Part shown: one piece after another, positions 55,247 through 64,000 of the stretch | Numbering within the stretch: the stretch's first letter is position 1 | Layout: the number at the start of each line of letters is the position of its first letter | Source of the DNA: Malaciobacter mytili LMG 24559 | GTDB taxonomy: Bacteria; Campylobacterota; Campylobacteria; Campylobacterales; Arcobacteraceae | Length of the DNA stretch: 64,000 nt | Assembly (NCBI RefSeq): GCF_003346775.1 | Contig: NZ_CP031219.1 | Location: forward strand, 744,001-808,000 | Reading direction: 5' to 3' | Notes under the pieces: generated by a model | Seen by the model: only the letters and a program-made list of their open reading frames with translations | Databases searched by the model: none | Told to the model about the DNA's origin: nothing | Program-made: the position numbers and the translations under genes

Positions 55247-57403
55247 TTAATTTGAAATTAGTTTTTTATTTATATGAGAAATAGAACTAAATTTTTCACC
55301 ATTTAAAACTTTTGTAATTCTATGAATATATATTTTACTAATATATGGATTGAACTTTGAGTTTGTATCTAAACTTTTAAAAAGTTCTAAAGCTTTATCA
55401 AGTTGTCTTTCTTGGTATAAATTTACAGCTTTTTCAAAAAGTTCAATTTCTTGTTTTTCTTCAGGTTTTGGTAAACCTTCTTTAAAAACTTCATAAATTT
55501 TAAAAGCTTCTTTTGTTCCATCAATTAAGATAGTATCAATATATCTTAATGTGTAATCTTTTTTTAAATTTTCTTTTACACTTTGAGAGATAATGCAAGA
55601 GGCTTTATAAAATTTACAAACTTGTTCTAAAATAGCAGCTTTATTTACTTCTTTTCCTATTGCTGTATAATCATTTCTATCATCAGCACCCATTTCTCCC
55701 ACATATGAAATACCACTATTAATTCCAATTCTAATTTGAATTAAAGGTAAAGCATTTTTTAAATATTCTTGATTTAGGTTTTTTAAATATTCCAACTGCT
55801 TTAAAGCAGAACTTAATGCTAAGTCTTGATGATTTTTAACATTATTTGGAGCATTCCAATAAGCCATTATTGAATCTCCTATAAATTTATCAACTGTTCC
55901 TTTATTTTGCATTATTATTTTTGTCATAGGATTCATATATAAATTTAAATAGTTAGTAAGTTTATCTGGGTTGTCAATTTTATTGGTAATTTTAGTAAAA
56001 CCTATAATATCAGAAAAAAATATAGTAATCTCTTTTTTCTTAGTAGTAAAATGTAAAGAACTATCACTTTTTAATAAATCATTCATTACATCTTTTGAAA
56101 CTTTTGCAGCAAATTTATTTTTAATAGTTTTTAACTCTTTTCTCTCTTTTAAAAATATTAAAACTGAAGTTATAAAATATATAAAGATTAAAGTTATAAA
56201 TACATATCCAGCATCTATTATTAATCCTTTTTTATAAAATAAATACCATAAAGTTAAAGTAAAAGTTAAAAATGAAATAAAAGCAAAAAGAGTAGTAATT
56301 AAAAAATTGCTAAAAAATATAGAACTTAAAACTACTGCAATAGTAAAAAATAAAAAAGCAATAATAAGATTTTTTTCCCAAATTGGTTCATAAACAAACT
56401 TTTTAGTTAAGATATTTTCTAAAATTGTTGCTTGAATTTGTGTACTTGTTAGATATTGATTTAAAGGAGTTTTATTTAAATTTACTATTCCTGAAGCTGA
56501 ACTTCCTATTAACACTATTTTATTATTTAAAATCTCATTTAAATCTTTTTTATTTTCAAATATATCAATAAAAGAGATACTATTAAAAAATTCAAGATTA
56601 TAGTAGTTTATATTTATTAAGGCATTATTATCAATGGGAATTGAGAAATCATTAAAAACGATTTTATTTATTCCTACTGTACAATCTTCAATTCTTACTT
56701 CTTTTAACTTATAAAAAGTTCTAGCAATTTCTAAAGCTAAAGAAGGATATAACTGATTGTTATAAGAGATAAGTAAGGGCATTTTTCTAATTGTTCCAAA
56801 AATATCAGGTGTTGAGTTTAAAAAACCACTAGAATTTCCACTATCTTGAATAATAGGAATATTTAAATTTATATCCTTTGCCTCTAAAAGTTCTAATTGT
56901 ACTTCTTTTACTGGATGGTATATTGCTGGAATATATGGAGTTTCAAAATTTACAATTTCTAGTTCTTTATTTAAAAATTGGTATCCTAAAACAATTGGAA
57001 ATTTTGATTGTTCAATACTTGAAGCAAAAATTTTATCATAATTGGGAATATCTTGCATATCTAAATCTAGTTTTTCTAAAAGTTTAGAAGGAGAGCTTCT
57101 ATCCTCTTCTGAAAAAACTATATCTATTCCTAATGTTTTAATATTATATTGTTGTAGATTATTTATAAGTTTTGCAACTATATCTCTTGACCAAGGCCAT
57201 TGACCTAATTTATTTATACTTTTATCATCAATATCAATAATAACTACATTTTTACTTTTTTCACTACTATTTTTAAAAATATATAATAAATCTTCAATTT
57301 GATTATCTACTATTTTTAATAAATTAGGTTGTTTAATATAGATAAAAACAATACTACTAAAGATTAAAACTAACATAAATAGATATTTAATAATATTTTT
57401 CAT
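55247..57403 (-). CDS. CHASE2-class III adenylate/guanylate cyclase
   Basis: 718 residues. N-terminal membrane anchor, extracytoplasmic CHASE2 domain (about 40-330, KNVVIIDIDDKSINKLGQWP with WSRD), three membrane helices (350-420), then a class III cyclase from about 455: KEITIFFSDIIGFTKITNKI, FIGDSIMAYWNAP, GINSGISYVGEMGADDRNDY. The two metal Asp are present (FFSD, GDSI); the usual GxxVNxAxRLE loop reads GKEVNKAAILE. C-terminal TPR-like tail (KAVNLYQERQLDKALELFKS). Makes cAMP or cGMP on an unknown periplasmic signal. Divergent from the FecR-like pair. Confidence 0.8.
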   Translation of the reverse strand: MKNIIKYLFMLVLIFSSIVFIYIKQPNLLKIVDNQIEDLLYIFKNSSEKSKNVVIIDIDDKSINKLGQWPWSRDIVAKLINNLQQYNIKTLGIDIVFSEEDRSSPSKLLEKLDLDMQDIPNYDKIFASSIEQSKFPIVLGYQFLNKELEIVNFETPYIPAIYHPVKEVQLELLEAKDINLNIPIIQDSGNSSGFLNSTPDIFGTIRKMPLLISYNNQLYPSLALEIARTFYKLKEVRIEDCTVGINKIVFNDFSIPIDNNALININYYNLEFFNSISFIDIFENKKDLNEILNNKIVLIGSSASGIVNLNKTPLNQYLTSTQIQATILENILTKKFVYEPIWEKNLIIAFLFFTIAVVLSSIFFSNFLITTLFAFISFLTFTLTLWYLFYKKGLIIDAGYVFITLIFIYFITSVLIFLKERKELKTIKNKFAAKVSKDVMNDLLKSDSSLHFTTKKKEITIFFSDIIGFTKITNKIDNPDKLTNYLNLYMNPMTKIIMQNKGTVDKFIGDSIMAYWNAPNNVKNHQDLALSSALKQLEYLKNLNQEYLKNALPLIQIRIGINSGISYVGEMGADDRNDYTAIGKEVNKAAILEQVCKFYKASCIISQSVKENLKKDYTLRYIDTILIDGTKEAFKIYEVFKEGLPKPEEKQEIELFEKAVNLYQERQLDKALELFKSLDTNSKFNPYISKIYIHRITKVLNGEKFSSISHINKKLISN

Positions 57404-57463
57404 AGGACAAATGTTAGCTAAAAAATGTTAATATAAATTTAAATAACTACAGGGAGTTTTTCT

Positions 57464-57883
57464 TTGAAAATAATATTTTTATCTCTTTTTCTATTATTTA
57501 ATATATTTGCAAAAGAAGTAGGAAAAGTTGAAAAAGTTATAGTAGATGAAGAAGAAAAACTTGTTGCTTTAGTTCAAAGGGATAATGAAGTTCTAAACTT
57601 AAAAGATGTGGGCTTTGTTGTTCATCAAAATGATATTATTAAAACTTACAAAAAATCAAAATTAAAAATTAGATTTTTAGATGATACTATTATTTATATA
57701 GGTCCTAAAACTACTTTAGAAATTGCAAAATATTATTATGATAAAGAAAATAAAGAAAATAATGCAACAAACTTAAAAATTTTAAATGGTTCTTTTAGAT
57801 TAAAAACTGGGAAAATTGGAGAATTGGCTCCTGAACAATTTAAAATTGATACAAAATTCTCTGTGATAGGAATAAGAGGATGA
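57464..57883 (+). CDS. FecR-like domain protein, N-terminal half
   Basis: 139 residues, TTG start with GGGAG 7 bases upstream and a signal peptide (MKIIFLSLFLLFNIFAKE). The domain NDIIKTYKKSKLKIRFLDDT, ILNGSFRLKTGK and FKIDTKFSVIGIRG matches the FecR fold, but ends exactly at IGIRG, where FecR proteins normally continue (GIRGT..). FecR-like proteins next to CHASE2 cyclases are a recurring pairing. The missing second half appears to be in the next gene. Confidence 0.65.
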   Translation: MKIIFLSLFLLFNIFAKEVGKVEKVIVDEEEKLVALVQRDNEVLNLKDVGFVVHQNDIIKTYKKSKLKIRFLDDTIIYIGPKTTLEIAKYYYDKENKENNATNLKILNGSFRLKTGKIGELAPEQFKIDTKFSVIGIRG

Positions 57884-58326
57884 AAAAATCTTTTTTATTA
57901 ATTACAATATTGATAAATTTTTTACAAGCGGCAGTTATTGTAGGTGATCAAAATAAAATTTCTACATTAGATGGTCAAATAAGTGTAACTTCAAATGGTG
58001 CAACAAGAGATTTAAATACTGGACAAGTTGTAGATATAGCAGAAGATAAAGAACCAAGTGAAGTTAGAAATTTACAAAAAAATGAATTGAATAATATTTT
58101 AAAAGATACTACAACTAAAGATTTAAGTAAAAAAATAAATATTAGAGTTGGGCTTTTTACAAAAGATGAAGCTTTATTCAGATACAAAGAGTTAAAAAAA
58201 TATTTTGATCCTAAAAGTATAGTTATAAAAAGAAATGGGGAAAACTATCTTATGACTATTGAAGATGTAAGATATAATTATGCTCAAAAAGTATTCCCTC
58301 AAATAAAAAAGTATTTAAGGAAATAG
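57880..58326 (+). CDS. Second half of FecR-like protein with SPOR-like C-terminus
   Basis: 148 residues overlapping the previous stop (ATGA). N-terminus looks like a signal peptide (MKKSFLLITILINFLQA). It continues with NKISTLDGQISVTSNGATRD and LNTGQVVDIAEDKEPSEVRN, the usual end of a FecR domain, then a SPOR-like part (INIRVGLFTKDEALFRYKEL, SIVIKRNGENYLMTIEDV). So the FecR domain is split between two genes. Either a true two-protein arrangement or a frameshifted single gene; the alternative frame at 57876-57930 reads DEKIFFINYNIDKFF, which would join the halves. Confidence 0.55.
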   Translation: MKKSFLLITILINFLQAAVIVGDQNKISTLDGQISVTSNGATRDLNTGQVVDIAEDKEPSEVRNLQKNELNNILKDTTTKDLSKKINIRVGLFTKDEALFRYKELKKYFDPKSIVIKRNGENYLMTIEDVRYNYAQKVFPQIKKYLRK

Positions 58327-58971
58327 ATGAAAAAAGCTACAAAAGCTGATATTGAAATAATTAAAAAAGCCTTTGTTGAAACCTATTCAGGTGCAGTTAC
58401 AGAGTTAAATTATACAAATGATTATGAATTATTAATTGCAATTATTTTAAGTGCTCAATGTACTGATAAAAGAGTAAATATAATAACTCCTGCACTTTTT
58501 GAAAAATATCCAGATGTTTTTGCTTTAGCTGATGCAAACTTAGAAGATGTAAAAGAGCTTCTAAAAACTTGTTCTTTTTTTAATAATAAAGCAAAAAATA
58601 TTATAAAAATGGCACAAAGTGTAATTGCAAATTATGATGGAAATATTCCACATAATCAAAAAGAGCTTGTAAAACTTGCAGGAGTAGGAAATAAAACAGC
58701 AAATGTATTTATGATTGAGTTTGAGGGTGCAAATTTGATGGCTGTTGATACTCATGTTTTTAGAGTTTCTCATAGACTTGGACTTTCATATGAAAAAACT
58801 GTTGAAAAAACAGAAGCTGAACTTGTAAAAAAACTAAAAGATGATTTACATATTTTTCATCAAGCTATGGTACTTTTTGGAAGATATACTTGTAAAGCTT
58901 TAAATCCTGATTGTGATAATTGTCTTTTCCCTCATATTTGTAAAACTAAACAATCTTTTAAACCTGCATAA
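58327..58971 (+). CDS. nth: Endonuclease III
   Basis: 214 residues. Helix-hairpin-helix LAGVGNKTANVFMIEF with catalytic Lys, catalytic Asp in MAVDTHVFRVSHRLGL, and C-terminal [4Fe-4S] loop CKALNPDCDNCLFPHIC (C-x6-C-x2-C-x5-C). A DNA glycosylase/AP lyase removing oxidised pyrimidines. Abuts the FecR-like gene; terminated at 58974. Confidence 0.93.
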   Translation: MKKATKADIEIIKKAFVETYSGAVTELNYTNDYELLIAIILSAQCTDKRVNIITPALFEKYPDVFALADANLEDVKELLKTCSFFNNKAKNIIKMAQSVIANYDGNIPHNQKELVKLAGVGNKTANVFMIEFEGANLMAVDTHVFRVSHRLGLSYEKTVEKTEAELVKKLKDDLHIFHQAMVLFGRYTCKALNPDCDNCLFPHICKTKQSFKPA

Positions 58972-58973
58972 AA

Positions 58974-59006
58974 AATAAAAGTGGTTGAATATAAACTACT
59001 TTTATT
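58974..59006 (+). terminator. Terminator after nth
   Basis: AATAAAAGTGGTT and AACTACTTTTATT form a 13-bp stem with one G-T pair around GAATATA, ending in T-rich DNA. Confidence 0.7.
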
Positions 59007-59075
59007 ATTTAAAGAAAAATTAACAATTAATTAACAGCTTAATAATAAAATTTCCAAAAATTATAAAGGGAAATA

Positions 59076-61052
59076 ATGAAAAAAATAGTAACACTATCTT
59101 TAGTTACGGTTGCATTATTAAGTGCAAATGAGCAAGTTACTTTAGACTCTATTATTATAAAAGAAAATTTACAATCAAAAATTGTAAATGATGTAAGTAA
59201 TGAAAATCTAAAATCTGCTGATTTAGCTGAAGCATTAACAAAAAATATTCCATCTGTTTCATTAGTTAGAAGAAGTGGTATTGCAAATGATATTATCTTA
59301 AGGGGACAAAAAAAAGATAATATAAATATCTTAATTGATAATGCTAAAATTTATGGTGCATGTCCAAATAGAATGGATCCAGCTACTTCTCATGTCTTAT
59401 CAAATAATATACAAAGTGTTGAAGTAAAAGAAGGTCCTTTTGATGTGGAAAATTTTGGAACATTAAGTGGAGTTGTAAAGGTTAATACTAAAAAACCTAA
59501 AGAGGGAATAAATGGGGATATTAATATAAACTATGGAAGTTTTGGTTATAGTAAATACTCTGCAACTGTAAGTGGTGGAACAAAAAATATAAAAGCATTA
59601 ATCTCAGCTTCAACTGAAAGTAGTGATCAATATGAAGATGGGAATGGAAATACATTAGCCCAACAATTAGATAATAAAGCAAAAAGCAATGATCAAAAAT
59701 ATGCAAATGATTATAAAGATATGGATGCATATAAAAAGAAAACTTTTATGACAAAGTTATATTTTAATTTAACTGATAATCAAGAGATAAACTTTTCATA
59801 TACAGCAAATAGAAGTGATAATATTTTATATCCAAATAGTGGGATGGATGCTATATATGATGATTCTGATATTTATACATTAAACTATATTGCAAATGAT
59901 TTATCAAGCTTTTCTAAAAGATTAGAATTTAATACATACTATTCAAAAGTAGATCATCCTATGGCAACAACATATAGAAATAACGGTGCTTTAAAAATGA
60001 CAAATCATATGAAATCAAAAATTAAAGGTGCTAAGCTTCAAAATGATACTGAGATTTTACAAGGAATTTTAACTTTAGGCTTAGATACAAGTAAAAGAAC
60101 TTGGGAAGGTGAATATAGTAATAAAATAAAACCTTATATAAGAGATAGTATTAGTAAAACAGATACTAAAAATAAAGCTTTTTTTGCAAAATACAATAAA
60201 GATATAGGAAACTTAAATTTAGAACTTGCAACTAGATATGATAGAACAGATATTACTACTCAAGCAAATGCAAAAAATAATGATTATAATTCATTAAATG
60301 GTTATTTATTAGGAACTTATAAAATTGATGAGAGCCTTAATATTTTTGCTGCACTTGGTAAATCAAGTAGAGTACCAGATGCAAGGGAATTATATTTTGT
60401 AAGTAGTACAGGTTCTGTTGTAGGAACTGAAGATTTAAAACAAACAAAAAATTATGAGTTTGATTTAGGTTTTGAAAAAATTATAGGTGATTTTAAAGTT
60501 AAAACAAAATTTTTCTATTCTGATTTAAAAGATTATATTGCTTTTAATAATTCAAAAACAACAAATAAATTTGAAAATGTTGATGCAAAAATTTATGGAT
60601 TTGAAGTAAGTGGAGAATACCTAGCAAGTGAAGAACTTACTTTTGATTATGGTTTAGCTTATCAAAAAGGTAAAAAAGATAAAGCATTAAGCGGTCAAAC
60701 AGATAAAGACTTAGCAGAAATCCCACCATTAAAAGCAAATCTTGGTGTAAATTATGAAAAAGGTATAAATAGAATTAGAGGTGAAGTTGTTGCTGCTAAG
60801 GCTTGGAGTAGTATAGATAGTGATAATGGTGAACAAGATATTGGTGGATATGCGGTTGCAAATTTAAAATATGAAAATAGATATATTAAAAATACTGTAT
60901 TAACAATTGGAGTTGATAATATCTTTGATAAAACATATGCTACAAGTAATACTTATAAAGATTTAACATTAGTTACAGCAAATAGTGATGAGGTGATGTT
61001 ATTAAATGAACCTGGAAGATATGTATATTTTAACTTAAAATATAGTTTTTAA
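59076..61052 (+). CDS. TonB-dependent copper receptor (OprC/NosA-like)
   Basis: 658 residues. Signal peptide, plug domain (residues about 25-140) and a 22-strand barrel ending in aromatic YFNLKYSF. The plug has GACPNRMDP with Cys96 and Met100 (CxxxM), and DHPMATTY gives His294 and Met296 (HxM); these are the residues that bind copper in OprC. Hence copper uptake across the outer membrane is likely. A single-gene transcript with terminator at 61057. No clear Fur box was found. Confidence 0.78.
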   Translation: MKKIVTLSLVTVALLSANEQVTLDSIIIKENLQSKIVNDVSNENLKSADLAEALTKNIPSVSLVRRSGIANDIILRGQKKDNINILIDNAKIYGACPNRMDPATSHVLSNNIQSVEVKEGPFDVENFGTLSGVVKVNTKKPKEGINGDININYGSFGYSKYSATVSGGTKNIKALISASTESSDQYEDGNGNTLAQQLDNKAKSNDQKYANDYKDMDAYKKKTFMTKLYFNLTDNQEINFSYTANRSDNILYPNSGMDAIYDDSDIYTLNYIANDLSSFSKRLEFNTYYSKVDHPMATTYRNNGALKMTNHMKSKIKGAKLQNDTEILQGILTLGLDTSKRTWEGEYSNKIKPYIRDSISKTDTKNKAFFAKYNKDIGNLNLELATRYDRTDITTQANAKNNDYNSLNGYLLGTYKIDESLNIFAALGKSSRVPDARELYFVSSTGSVVGTEDLKQTKNYEFDLGFEKIIGDFKVKTKFFYSDLKDYIAFNNSKTTNKFENVDAKIYGFEVSGEYLASEELTFDYGLAYQKGKKDKALSGQTDKDLAEIPPLKANLGVNYEKGINRIRGEVVAAKAWSSIDSDNGEQDIGGYAVANLKYENRYIKNTVLTIGVDNIFDKTYATSNTYKDLTLVTANSDEVMLLNEPGRYVYFNLKYSF

Positions 61053-61056
61053 TAAA

Positions 61057-61080
61057 CTAAAAGAGGAACTCCTCTTTTAG
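61057..61080. terminator. Bidirectional terminator
   Basis: CTAAAAGAGG, loop AACT, CCTCTTTTAG, a 10-bp stem with T/A flanks, between the convergent receptor and HD genes; overlaps the HD stop codon. Confidence 0.75.
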
Positions 61081-62309
61081 TCAAAATCCATAATTACTTG
61101 AGTTTGTCCTGTACTTCCAAACTCAATATCTATTAATCTTGCTAATTCTTTAAAATCAATTCCTTCAACAGTTTTTAGTGTTTTTAAAATCTGTTTTTTA
61201 CCTGTTTGAAGCTCTTTTGACTTTATTCCATGGGAAATTGAAAGACTAGCTTCTATAAAAGCTGAAAGCTTATCACACTGCTTTAAAGCTTCCCCATCTA
61301 TTGCATTATATTTATCAAGATTATATTTACTTACTTCTTCAACAATTTGTATTTTTTCATTATTATATACTTTATTTAAAAATTCATCTTTTTTATTATT
61401 ATCATAAAGTCCAAGTAAATATGAAAACTCCTCTTTTATATCTTCTGGAATAAAAGGTAAAATTTCATCTTCAATTTTTATAATTTCATACTCTGCAATA
61501 ATATCTGATAACTCATCAACACTATATTTTACAGGGGAGATTATATCTCTTGTTAAAGCTTCTGGCAAATCATGAAAAAGTGCTGTAAAAAAATTGTTTT
61601 GAAGTCTTTTTTCACAAGCATTTACTTCAATAGAATAAAAATATCCAAAAATTGCAACAGTTAGCATATGTCCTAATACAGAAGTTTCAGGAATTCTTGG
61701 TGTTTGAGCCCATCTTTTTTGAAATCTTAATCTTCCACTTAAATCAATAATTCTTGAAAGTTTTTTATTTAAAGCTATTTTTCTAACACCTATTAACTCA
61801 TAATAGTCTTCTATTTCATCTTCAACACTTCTTTTAACATTTTCAATATCTGTTAAAAATTTTGAAGTTTGATAAACAATAGAAAATTCCCATTTAGTTG
61901 CTAAATATGAAGCAGCTTTTAGTATAAATCTCTCTTTTTTATACATAGATGTATCATTTAAATACTCTTCAAATTTTCTTAAAAACTTACCATTTTCTAT
62001 TGGTTCAAGGGAGTCTTTTAATTTTTCAATAACCCAAGAGTTTATCTCTTTTGATTTTTTTTGAATAGCTTTTCTAAATACATCAGGCCTAATATCTGTT
62101 ACAACTATTCTTCTTAAAAATTCAAAAATACCTGCTTCTATTAGGTGTGTATAGTTTATATCTTTTTCTAGTTTTGCTATAAAGTATGCAATTATAAATT
62201 TATGTGCTTGCTTATCTAGTTCTACTAGTTCTACCATTCGTGGATAATCATTCCATCTTTGAATAGATGCAGATGAAAAAATATAATCAATAATCTTTGG
62301 ATTTATCAT
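61077..62309 (-). CDS. HD-domain phosphohydrolase (YfbR-like)
   Basis: 410 residues. N-terminal half contains a partly degenerate HD-like region (WNDYPRMVELVELDKQAHKF), and the second half from about 205 holds the functional HD motif: ETSVLGHMLTVAIFGYFYSI and FFTALFHDLPEALTRDIISP, with HD and DLPE as in YfbR-type 5'-nucleotidases. Substrate unknown. Follows a 35-residue microprotein with TAATG overlap. Confidence 0.75.
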   Translation of the reverse strand: MINPKIIDYIFSSASIQRWNDYPRMVELVELDKQAHKFIIAYFIAKLEKDINYTHLIEAGIFEFLRRIVVTDIRPDVFRKAIQKKSKEINSWVIEKLKDSLEPIENGKFLRKFEEYLNDTSMYKKERFILKAASYLATKWEFSIVYQTSKFLTDIENVKRSVEDEIEDYYELIGVRKIALNKKLSRIIDLSGRLRFQKRWAQTPRIPETSVLGHMLTVAIFGYFYSIEVNACEKRLQNNFFTALFHDLPEALTRDIISPVKYSVDELSDIIAEYEIIKIEDEILPFIPEDIKEEFSYLLGLYDNNKKDEFLNKVYNNEKIQIVEEVSKYNLDKYNAIDGEALKQCDKLSAFIEASLSISHGIKSKELQTGKKQILKTLKTVEGIDFKELARLIDIEFGSTGQTQVIMDFD

Positions 62310-62416
62310 TATTTATCCTTTTTTTCTTCATCATTGGAAAAGAACATCATTTTTTTTCCTAGCATCATTAAAGATACAATTACAAACATCATTAAATATA
62401 CTTGCCAGTCTTGCAT
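62309..62416 (-). CDS. 35-aa methionine-rich membrane microprotein
   Basis: ATG at 62416 behind AAAAGGAAAA, stop TAA overlapping the HD gene start (62309). Sequence starts MQDWQVYLMMFVIVSLMMLG and ends with a charged tail; 8-9 Met in 35 residues. One membrane segment. Coupling to the HD gene suggests it is real. Too short for standard gene callers. Confidence 0.5.
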   Translation of the reverse strand: MQDWQVYLMMFVIVSLMMLGKKMMFFSNDEEKKDK

Positions 62417-62554
62417 TTTTTTCCTTTTTAGCAGTTTTTAAATTATCCCATAACATTGATAAATTGGTGCTTAGAACTAAATTTTTTAATTTTTGATGCA
62501 AAATGAAAAAATAGGAGTATAATTCCGCAAATTTTATTAAGGATAAAGAAAAAA

Positions 62555-63535
62555 ATGTCAACATTGACAGTAAATAATTACACATTAAAACACTTTGATT
62601 TAAAAGCAAAAGAGGTAATGACACATTACTTAAAACAGATTAATGTAGATGTAAGTGATTATACTTTTGCAGGTAATTATATTTGGTTATCAACTGCAAC
62701 TGGATTTTATACAATTGTAAATGATACTTTTTGTCTATTTATATTAAGTTCAGGAGAACTTTCTATGCTATTGCCTCCAATTGGAACAAAACAGAATACA
62801 TATGAGGCAATATTAAAATGTTTTGAAATTATGAACTCACATAATAGTAATAGAAATTATTCTAAAATAGAGTATGTGCATGAAAATATACTTGAAGAGT
62901 TTGTTGATTATTTAGAAGAGGGTACTTTAATATATGAGATGTTAAAGGATTTTATTATTGAGAAAAAACTTGTAGATTATATTTATAAAGCTGAGGATTT
63001 AATAGAATTAAAAGGTGATTCATATAAATCAAAAAGAAATGAAATAAATAAGTTTAAAAAAATCTATCCAGATTTTAGAATAGAGATTTTAGATAAACAA
63101 AAACATTCAAGTGATGTTATGAACTTATTTAATAAATGGGTAAAAGATAGAACAACTTATATGCCAAAAGAAGAAGTTGAAATTTTCTTAGATGGTATTT
63201 ATTTTGAAAGATTTGCCATTAAAAGATTAATAAATGACTATGAAAATTTAGATGTTATAGGTTTAGTTATTTATATAAATGATGAAATAAAAGGCTTTAC
63301 AGTTGGTGAAAAAATAAATGAACAAACTGCAAGTGTAATTATAGAAAAAACAGATTTTGAGATTTTAGGATGTGCTCAATATATATTTAGAGAATTTACA
63401 AAAATTTTAAAAGATAAATATAATGTTGAATATATAAATGTTGGTGATGATATGGGATTTGAAAATCTTAAAAAAGTTAAAATGTCATATAGACCTTATA
63501 AATTAGTTCCAAAATATACAATTTATCAAAAATGA
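62555..63535 (+). CDS. DUF2156/LPG-synthase-C-like protein
   Basis: 326 residues matching DUF2156 (LPG_synthase_C, a pair of GNAT-like folds): NYIWLSTATGFYTIVNDTFC, LLPPIGTKQN, IELKGDSYKSKRNEINKFKK and IGLVIYINDEIKGFTVGEK. Members may transfer aminoacyl groups or acetylate. Overlaps the following GNAT gene by 4 bp, suggesting linked acyl-transfer functions. Confidence 0.75.
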   Translation: MSTLTVNNYTLKHFDLKAKEVMTHYLKQINVDVSDYTFAGNYIWLSTATGFYTIVNDTFCLFILSSGELSMLLPPIGTKQNTYEAILKCFEIMNSHNSNRNYSKIEYVHENILEEFVDYLEEGTLIYEMLKDFIIEKKLVDYIYKAEDLIELKGDSYKSKRNEINKFKKIYPDFRIEILDKQKHSSDVMNLFNKWVKDRTTYMPKEEVEIFLDGIYFERFAIKRLINDYENLDVIGLVIYINDEIKGFTVGEKINEQTASVIIEKTDFEILGCAQYIFREFTKILKDKYNVEYINVGDDMGFENLKKVKMSYRPYKLVPKYTIYQK

Positions 63536-63948
63536 TACAAGTAGCCACAATAAAAGATATTAAACCTCTTTTTAGCATAGAACAAGAGGTTTTTAAACAA
63601 GAGGTATTTGCTTTAAGTCTAAACTCTTTTCGATACCATTTAAAAAGAAATACTATTTTTAAATTGGAAATTGATAAAAAAATAGTTGGATATTGTTTAT
63701 GGCTTAAAAGAAAAGAGTATTATAGACTTTATTCTTTTGCAATTTTGCAAGAGTTTCAAGGAAGAGGTTTTGCTTCGCAACTTTTAGAGTTTTCAATTAA
63801 TAATTTAAATAAAAGTAAATTTGAATTGGAAGTTAGAGTATCTAATAAAAATGCTATAAAACTTTATGAAAAATTTGGATTTAAAATAGTTAAAACTTTA
63901 GAAAATTATTATGAAAATGAAGATGGTTATAAGATGGTAAGAGTATAG
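63532..63948 (+). CDS. GNAT acetyltransferase (RimI-like)
   Basis: 138 residues. Acetyl-CoA loop in LQEFQGRGFASQLLEFSINN and C-terminal NAIKLYEKFGFKIVKTLENY, the RimI-type N-acetyltransferase pattern. Substrate could be a ribosomal protein or small molecule. Follows the DUF2156 gene with 4-bp overlap; hairpin terminator follows. Confidence 0.75.
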   Translation: MIQVATIKDIKPLFSIEQEVFKQEVFALSLNSFRYHLKRNTIFKLEIDKKIVGYCLWLKRKEYYRLYSFAILQEFQGRGFASQLLEFSINNLNKSKFELEVRVSNKNAIKLYEKFGFKIVKTLENYYENEDGYKMVRV

Positions 63949-63963
63949 GAGTTTCCTATACTC
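63941..63963 (+). terminator. Terminator after GNAT gene
   Basis: GAGTATAGGA, loop GTT, TCCTATACTC: a perfect 10-bp stem that begins in the last codons of the gene. Weak T-run after it. Confidence 0.6.
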
Positions 63964-64000
63964 TACAGCTTCCCATTTTACCTAAGGCATTTATTTTTTC

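Noticed and set aside
55971-57087. Plus-strand frames inside the CHASE2 cyclase
   Set aside because: Shadows of the minus-strand gene with no start signals.

Overview
The window is AT-rich DNA from a member of the Campylobacterota, most likely an Arcobacter-type bacterium. I infer this from the codon and base bias, from SUF and NIF Fe-S systems lying side by side, and from the mix of CheV, hemerythrin, argH/argC and a CHASE2 cyclase. No rRNA, tRNA or CRISPR array was seen.

Region 1 (1 to about 26,550) is a prophage whose left end lies outside the window. It is a Mu/P2 hybrid. The early side carries Mu-like genes (DUF3164 protein, early amidase, GemA, MuF-type head protein, gp10/gpG-like protein). 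The virion module follows P2: terminase and portal run leftward, while protease-scaffold, capsid, head completion, lysis-position genes, baseplate V-W-J-I, fibre, sheath, tube, E/E', tape measure, U, X and D run rightward. The right end holds a Dam-type methylase, an unknown protein and a LexA/CI-like repressor. Two direct repeats exactly 22 bp apart, next to a terminal ..TTTTACA, look like the Mu-type transposase-binding right end at 26,552. Two divergently placed phage transcripts share the same leader and inverted repeat. The most unusual phage content is a phospholipase A2-like protein in the lysis slot, and a MuF protein with an extra C-terminal domain followed by an overlapping, very acidic small gene that could be a toxin/immunity pair.

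Region 2 (26,600-35,300) is an efflux and stress block: TetR with two operators, RND adaptor, an RND pump interrupted by an in-frame TGA, a TolC-like protein, a Gdx/SugE-type SMR exporter, a YjbQ-like protein, an EamA transporter and a GNAT-YoaP protein.

Region 3 (35,100-45,400) is Fe-S biogenesis. A leftward suf operon (sufBCDSE plus a SufT-like gene, followed by three small membrane proteins) and a rightward nifS-nifU pair flank an amino-acid ABC permease and binding protein. Both Fe-S operons carry the same 21-bp element (18 of 21 identical) at their promoters, suggesting one shared regulator.

Region 4 (45,400-64,000) is housekeeping and signalling: hemerythrin and an NnrS-like membrane protein, argH, cheV, a tcdA-like E1 protein, greA, argC, an LpxH-like phosphatase, uvrB, a CHASE2-adenylate cyclase divergent from a split FecR-like gene pair, nth, an OprC/NosA-like TonB copper receptor, an HD phosphohydrolase with a 35-residue methionine-rich microprotein, a DUF2156 protein and a GNAT acetyltransferase. 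uvrB and the ABC permease both lack any ATG/GTG/TTG at the expected start, and both have ATC there behind a good ribosome-binding site.
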